6,389 nt of DNA from JBBQXK01 sp038251625. Its GTDB lineage: Bacteria; Pseudomonadota; Alphaproteobacteria; Rhodobacterales; Rhodobacteraceae. The notes under the pieces are model-generated. The model was not told the DNA's origin. It saw only the letters and a program-made list of their open reading frames with translations, and did not search any database. This document shows, piece by piece, positions 1 to 6,389 of this stretch; the first letter of the stretch is position 1, and the number at the start of each line of letters is the position of its first letter. The DNA lies in assembly GCA_038251625.1 (NCBI GenBank), contig JBBSBE010000184.1:1-6389 (forward strand), in the 5' to 3' direction. The position numbers were made by a program, and so were the translations under genes.

Positions 1-479
1 CGGTCGATCACTTGCAGCACGGCAACCAGCACGATGCCATAGAGCACGTGCCCGACAAGCGCGACCCACGTGATGCCGGTGAAATCGAGGAACAGCGGCA
101 ACCCCGCGATGGCGGTGATGCCACCGATGGCAAAGAGAAAGATCCCGAAGCCATAGATCGCACCGGGTAGGAACCAATGCGTGGAACCGACCACACGGCC
201 CCAGAGCGGCGCGAAGATGAAGAGCCAGCCGACGGGATAGCCGATCTGGCCGACAAGGTAGAAATGCAGGAAGTAGCCCGCGAAATCATTGTTCGGCAAA
301 CCAAACGTGCCGAGCAGGCTTTTGGCCAATCCATGCGGCGACAGGTTCGCAAAACCCAAGCCGGGGCTGATGACCTGCCCCCAGAAATCGAACGCCACAG
401 TGGCGACGAAACCCGAGATGAGCATGAGCCCGAGGGTATGGACGGACAGGGCAGGCAGGGCGTATCGGGGCGTCGTCAT
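1..479 (-). CDS. Uncharacterised multi-pass membrane protein (3' end cut by window edge)
   Basis: An open frame runs from ATG at 479 to the left edge without a stop, giving 159 complete codons. The start is supported by an AAGGAA ribosome binding site at 494-489, nine bases upstream. The protein is strongly hydrophobic, with about four likely membrane segments near residues 14-33, 74-95, 103-126 and 136-156. A longer loop around 35-70 carries polar and Gly/Pro-rich stretches such as GLPNNDFAGYF. I see no signal peptide, catalytic motif or metal-binding cluster. I do not recognise the family; small four-helix membrane proteins of unknown function are common in alphaproteobacteria. It lies downstream of the glycerol transporter but behind that operon's terminator and apparently has its own promoter, so a link to glycerol uptake is only suggested by position. 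That it is a gene is well supported: the continuous frame has sensible membrane-protein composition and a good ribosome binding site. Its function is unknown. Confidence 0.85.
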   Translation of the reverse strand, partial: MTTPRYALPALSVHTLGLMLISGFVATVAFDFWGQVISPGLGFANLSPHGLAKSLLGTFGLPNNDFAGYFLHFYLVGQIGYPVGWLFIFAPLWGRVVGSTHWFLPGAIYGFGIFLFAIGGITAIAGLPLFLDFTGITWVALVGHVLYGIVLVAVLQVID

Positions 480-488
480 GGCTTTGTT

Positions 489-494
489 TTCCTT
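489..494 (-). promoter_or_regulatory. Ribosome binding site of the leftmost membrane-protein gene
   Basis: On the minus strand AAGGAA lies nine bases before the ATG at 479. This fixes the start of a gene that runs off the window and would otherwise be easy to miss. Confidence 0.65.
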
Positions 495-569
495 GATAAA
501 CCTGATGATCATCCGTCATGAAGGCTCAAGCGGGCGCGGGCGGTAGCCCCAGGGTGCCGGCTTTGCCTC

Positions 570-592
570 AAGCTGATGGTCGCCATCAGCTT
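570..592. repeat. Perfect 10-3-10 inverted repeat in the leader of the leftmost gene
   Basis: The arms AAGCTGATGG (570-579) and CCATCAGCTT (583-592) are exact reverse complements around a 3-nt centre. The repeat lies about 15-20 bases downstream of the -10 box of the predicted promoter, so it is either an operator that blocks early transcription or a stem-loop in the 5' untranslated leader. A related half-site, CATCAGGTT on the minus strand, occurs at 507-499 next to the ribosome binding site. No T-tract follows the repeat on the minus strand, so a terminator for the genes in this window is unlikely. Confidence 0.6.
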
Positions 593-611
593 ATCGGTTT
601 TGGCATCCGGC

Positions 612-641
612 ATTATTGAAGAAAACGGTCATTTTCACCAA
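612..641 (-). promoter_or_regulatory. Predicted sigma70-type promoter for the leftmost gene
   Basis: On the minus strand a TTGGTG -35-like hexamer (641-636) is followed, after 18 bases, by AATAAT (617-612), which matches the -10 consensus at five of six positions. It lies in an AT-rich island between the glpV terminator and the membrane-protein gene, and would start transcription near 605. The leader would then be about 125 bases long. The -35 match is only partial, and no transcript evidence is available. Confidence 0.45.
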
Positions 642-670
642 CCCGTCAGGGGTGACGATCGCAGGGATGT

Positions 671-699
671 AGAAAGGGGCGGAACACGCGTTCCGCCCC
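671..699 (-). terminator. Intrinsic terminator after glpV
   Basis: Thirteen bases after the glpV stop, minus-strand RNA can form a perfect 10-bp GC-rich stem (699-690 with 685-676, arms GGGGCGGAAC and GTTCCGCCCC) around a 4-base loop. The run TTTCT follows at 675-671. The T-tract is short, as is common in GC-rich genomes, but the position at the end of the operon and the strong stem support Rho-independent termination. Confidence 0.8.
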
Positions 700-711
700 C
701 TTCCTGTCAGA

Positions 712-2436
<1,725 letters not shown>

Positions 2437-2440
2437 GGTG

Positions 2441-2450
2441 TTCCTCCCTT
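2441..2450 (-). promoter_or_regulatory. Strong ribosome binding site of glpV
   Basis: The minus-strand sequence AAGGGAGGAA lies four bases before the glpV ATG. It is the longest Shine-Dalgarno match among the starts visible in the window, consistent with a binding protein made in excess over its permease. Confidence 0.7.
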
Positions 2451-2471
2451 GATGAACCGTTTTGGACGTAT

Positions 2472-2494
2472 CGCCGCGCCTCCCGAGCGCGGCG
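2472..2494 (-). other. Intercistronic GC-rich hairpin between the DUF2160 gene and glpV
   Basis: The arms CGCCGCGC (2472-2479) and GCGCGGCG (2487-2494) form a perfect 8-bp stem with a 7-base loop. It begins 11 bases after the DUF2160 stop and ends about 20 bases before the glpV ribosome binding site. No T-tract follows, so it is unlikely to be an efficient terminator. Intercistronic hairpins between the membrane and binding-protein genes of importers can stabilise one mRNA segment and give unequal protein levels. That role is inferred here. Confidence 0.6.
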
Positions 2495-2505
2495 GTGGTG
2501 GCGGT

Positions 2506-2778
2506 CTAGACCCAGCGGAACACCGCTGCGGCATAGACCGCGCAAAGGATGAGGGCGGCCCATTGCGGGCTGGCCCCGGCGTAGAGCCAGCCCAGATTGA
2601 TGAAGGCCGAGCCCAGAAGCGTGATGAAAAGCCGGTCGCCCCGGGTGGTTTCGATCTGCAGGATCCCGGTGCGCGGGGTTTCGGGGTAGCGGATCGCGAG
2701 CACGGTGAAGATCACCAGAAGCGTGGCGATGACGGCGAAGAAGATCGCGGTGGGGGTGGTCCAGGCCATCCAGGACAT
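2506..2778 (-). CDS. DUF2160 family small integral membrane protein
   Basis: This 90-residue protein has about three membrane segments (roughly residues 9-28, 50-67 and 71-88). A short polar loop with YPETPRTG and ETTRGDRLF lies between the first two. Size, composition and position between glpQ and glpV match the DUF2160 proteins that accompany glycerol-type ABC transporters in alphaproteobacteria. The ATG is two bases after the glpQ stop (TGACCATG) and is served by a GGGGAGG ribosome binding site inside the end of glpQ, so it is translated with the permease genes. No function is established for the family. An accessory or stabilising subunit of the GlpPQ channel is plausible from linkage. 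It has no ATPase or EAA motif, so it is not a third permease of the usual type. Confidence 0.85.
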   Translation of the reverse strand: MSWMAWTTPTAIFFAVIATLLVIFTVLAIRYPETPRTGILQIETTRGDRLFITLLGSAFINLGWLYAGASPQWAALILCAVYAAAVFRWV

Positions 2779-2780
2779 GG

Positions 2781-3619
2781 TCAGACCCTCCCCAGGGCGA
2801 AGCCCTTGGCGATGTAGTTGCGGACGAAGTAGATCACGAGGGCACCCGGCACGATGGTCAGCACGCCCGCTGCGGCCAGCACGCCCCAGTCAAGCCCCGA
2901 TGCGCTGACGGTGCGGGTCATGGTGGCGGCGATGGATTTGGCGTTCACCGCCGTCAGGGTGCGGGAAAGCAGAAGCTCCACCCAACTGAACATGAAGCAG
3001 AAGAACGCGGCGACCCCGATGCCGGACGAGATGAGCGGTATGAAGATGCGGGTAAAGAAGCGGGGGAAGCTGTAGCCGTCAAGATAGGCCGTCTCGTCGA
3101 TTTCCTTGGGCACGCCGCGCATGAAGCCTTCGAGGATCCAGACGGCCAGAGGTACGTTGAACAGGCAATGCGCGAGGGCCACGGCGATGTGCGTGTCAAA
3201 AAGGCCGATGGACGAATAGAACTGGAAGAAGGGCAGCGCGAAGACGGCGGGCGGTGCCATGCGGTTGGTGAGCAGCCAGAAGAAGAGGTGCTTGTCGCCC
3301 ATGAAGCTGTAACGGCTGAAGGCATAGGCGGCGGGCAGGGCGACGGTGAGGGAAATCACCGTGTTCATAAGGACATAGATGAGGGAATTCACGTAACCCA
3401 TGTACCAGGACGGGTCGGTGAGGATGGTCCTGTAATTGGCGAAGGTCAGGTCGTTCGGCCAGAGCGAGAAGGTGCTGAGAATCTCGGTGTTCGTCTTCAG
3501 GCTCATGTTGATGAGCCAGTAGATCGGCAGCAGCAGGAAGGTGAGGTAGAGCACCATCACCACGGCGCGGCCGTTGATGCGCACCCCGGCGCGCGGTCGG
3601 GCGGTTGCGATTGCGGTCA

Positions 3620-3620
<1 letters not shown>
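2781..3620 (-). CDS. glpQ: Glycerol ABC transporter permease GlpQ
   Basis: This is one of two inner-membrane permeases forming the translocation channel, of the MalG-like binding-protein-dependent type. The product has 279 residues with about six membrane segments, the first near 19-38. The cytoplasmic EAA loop that docks on the ATPase is visible at about 174-196 (DETAYLDG, then FIPLI) and keeps its Gly at 182. The start at 3620 is chosen because it overlaps the glpP stop by one base (TGATG) and has an AAGGGA ribosome binding site. The same frame stays open upstream to about 4307, but that part lies inside glpP and encodes no plausible protein. The symbol follows the rhizobial glpSTPQV naming; it is unrelated to the glycerophosphodiesterase also called GlpQ in Escherichia coli. 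Confidence 0.93.
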
Positions 3621-5568
<1,948 letters not shown>

Positions 5569-5570
5569 GG

Positions 5571-6389
5571 TCAGGCAGCCATCGCATAGGGCGCGGGTGC
5601 GACAAGCGCGCCGCCTTCGGCAAAGACATAGACATGGGCGGGGTCGAGGAAGACGGGCTGTTCGGCCCCGATCTGCAACTCGTGTACGCCATGGACAAGG
5701 CCCACCCAGCGCGCGCCGTGATGATCGAGGTGGACGAAGGTTTCTGACCCGGTGATTTCGAACACCGCAAGGCGGGTGCTGAATTCCATAGCCTCGCCCG
5801 GGGGGCGGTGGATGTTGAGGTGGTTGGGGCGGAAACCGGCAAGGTAGCGGCCGTCGGGCAGGGAGGCGAGGCCGCCCTTGGCGTCTGTCGATTGCCCGTC
5901 GCCGAACATCAGGCGCGACCCGGTTTTCGACACTTGCAGGAAGTTCATCGGCGGGTTGGAAAAGACGCGGGCGGTCGTGGCATCGACGGGCTTGCGATAG
6001 ACATCGGGGGTGCGGCCGAACTGCGTCACGCGGCCCTCCCACAGGGTGGCGCAGTTGCCGCCGAGCAGAAGCGCCTCTTCGGGTTCGGTAGTGGCGTACA
6101 CGAAGATCGAGCCCGCCTCTTCAAAGATGCGCGGGATCTCGGCGCGCAACTCTTCGCGCAGTTTGTAATCGAGGTTGGCGAGGGGTTCGTCGAGAAGGAC
6201 GAGGCCCGCCTCCTTGACCAGCGCGCGGGCGAGGGCGCAGCGCTGCTGCTGGCCGCCGGACAGTTCGAGCGGCTTGCGGGCGAGGAAGGGGGTGAGGCGC
6301 ATCAGGTCGGCGGCCTTCTTCACCATCGCGTCAATTTCGGGCGCGGATTTGCCCAACAGGCGAAGCGGAGAGGCGATGTTGTCGTAAAC
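5571..6389 (-). CDS. glpS: Glycerol ABC transporter ATP-binding protein GlpS (5' end cut by window edge)
   Basis: The frame is open to the right edge, giving the last 272 residues of an ATPase normally about 360 long. Walker A and the Q-loop lie outside the window. The fragment begins VYDNIASPLR, just after the Q-loop. It contains a canonical signature LSGGQ (fragment residues 43-47, 6263-6249), Walker B LVLLDEP with its catalytic Glu, and D-loop LANLD. At the H-loop the usual THD reads TTE: the switch His is Thr (codon ACC, 6089-6087) in the segment FVYATTEPEEAL. A C-terminal TOBE-like region follows to the stop at 5571. GlpS heads the visible part of the operon; related clusters have glpD or a regulator nearby, which cannot be seen here. 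Confidence 0.92.
   Translation of the reverse strand, partial: VYDNIASPLRLLGKSAPEIDAMVKKAADLMRLTPFLARKPLELSGGQQQRCALARALVKEAGLVLLDEPLANLDYKLREELRAEIPRIFEEAGSIFVYATTEPEEALLLGGNCATLWEGRVTQFGRTPDVYRKPVDATTARVFSNPPMNFLQVSKTGSRLMFGDGQSTDAKGGLASLPDGRYLAGFRPNHLNIHRPPGEAMEFSTRLAVFEITGSETFVHLDHHGARWVGLVHGVHELQIGAEQPVFLDPAHVYVFAEGGALVAPAPYAMAA

Noticed and set aside
504..513. Palindrome GATGATCATC near the start of the leftmost gene
   Set aside because: A perfect 10-bp palindrome of this kind is expected by chance in a few kilobases. It is kept only as context for the CATCAG half-site that overlaps it.
5569..6042. Upstream extension of the glpT frame into glpS
   Set aside because: The extension is Arg/Pro-rich nonsense opposite the real glpS reading frame. 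The ATG at 5568 gives the usual ATPase N-terminus before Walker A.

Overview
This GC-rich window looks like an alphaproteobacterium, most likely Rhodobacterales. That placement rests on codon and amino-acid style and on gene order, not on a database match. Every supported gene lies on the minus strand, so transcription runs from the right edge of the window to the left.

Positions 6389 to 712 hold most of a glycerol-type ABC importer operon. Its order matches the glpSTPQV system described in Rhizobium leguminosarum: glpS (ATPase, 5' end cut by the window edge), glpT (second ATPase), glpP and glpQ (the two permeases), a small DUF2160 membrane protein, and glpV (large periplasmic binding protein with a signal peptide). 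The genes from glpS to the DUF2160 gene are packed with 2-nt gaps or 1-nt stop/start overlaps. A 69-nt gap holding a GC-rich hairpin then separates the DUF2160 gene from glpV. GlpV should capture the substrate (glycerol by family assignment), GlpP and GlpQ form the membrane channel, and the GlpS/GlpT pair drives import with ATP. The DUF2160 protein is a conserved but uncharacterised accessory. A strong hairpin with a short T-tract just after glpV closes the operon.

Positions 711 to 480 are non-coding and hold, in order of transcription, the glpV terminator, a plausible sigma70-type promoter, a perfect 10-3-10 inverted repeat and a ribosome binding site. They lead into a second transcription unit at 479 to 1, which encodes an unrecognised membrane protein with about four membrane segments and is cut by the left edge of the window.

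The transporter is a known kind of system, and I see no wholly new system here. The best observation is that the two ATPases carry different defects that fall in the same composite ATP site: GlpS has Thr in place of the H-loop His, and GlpT has LTADA in place of the LSGGQ signature. The other site stays canonical as far as it can be seen. This predicts an asymmetric, one-active-site motor. Secondary points are a Gly-to-Gln change in the EAA loop of GlpP, the intercistronic hairpin before glpV, and the inverted repeat in the leader of the leftmost gene.
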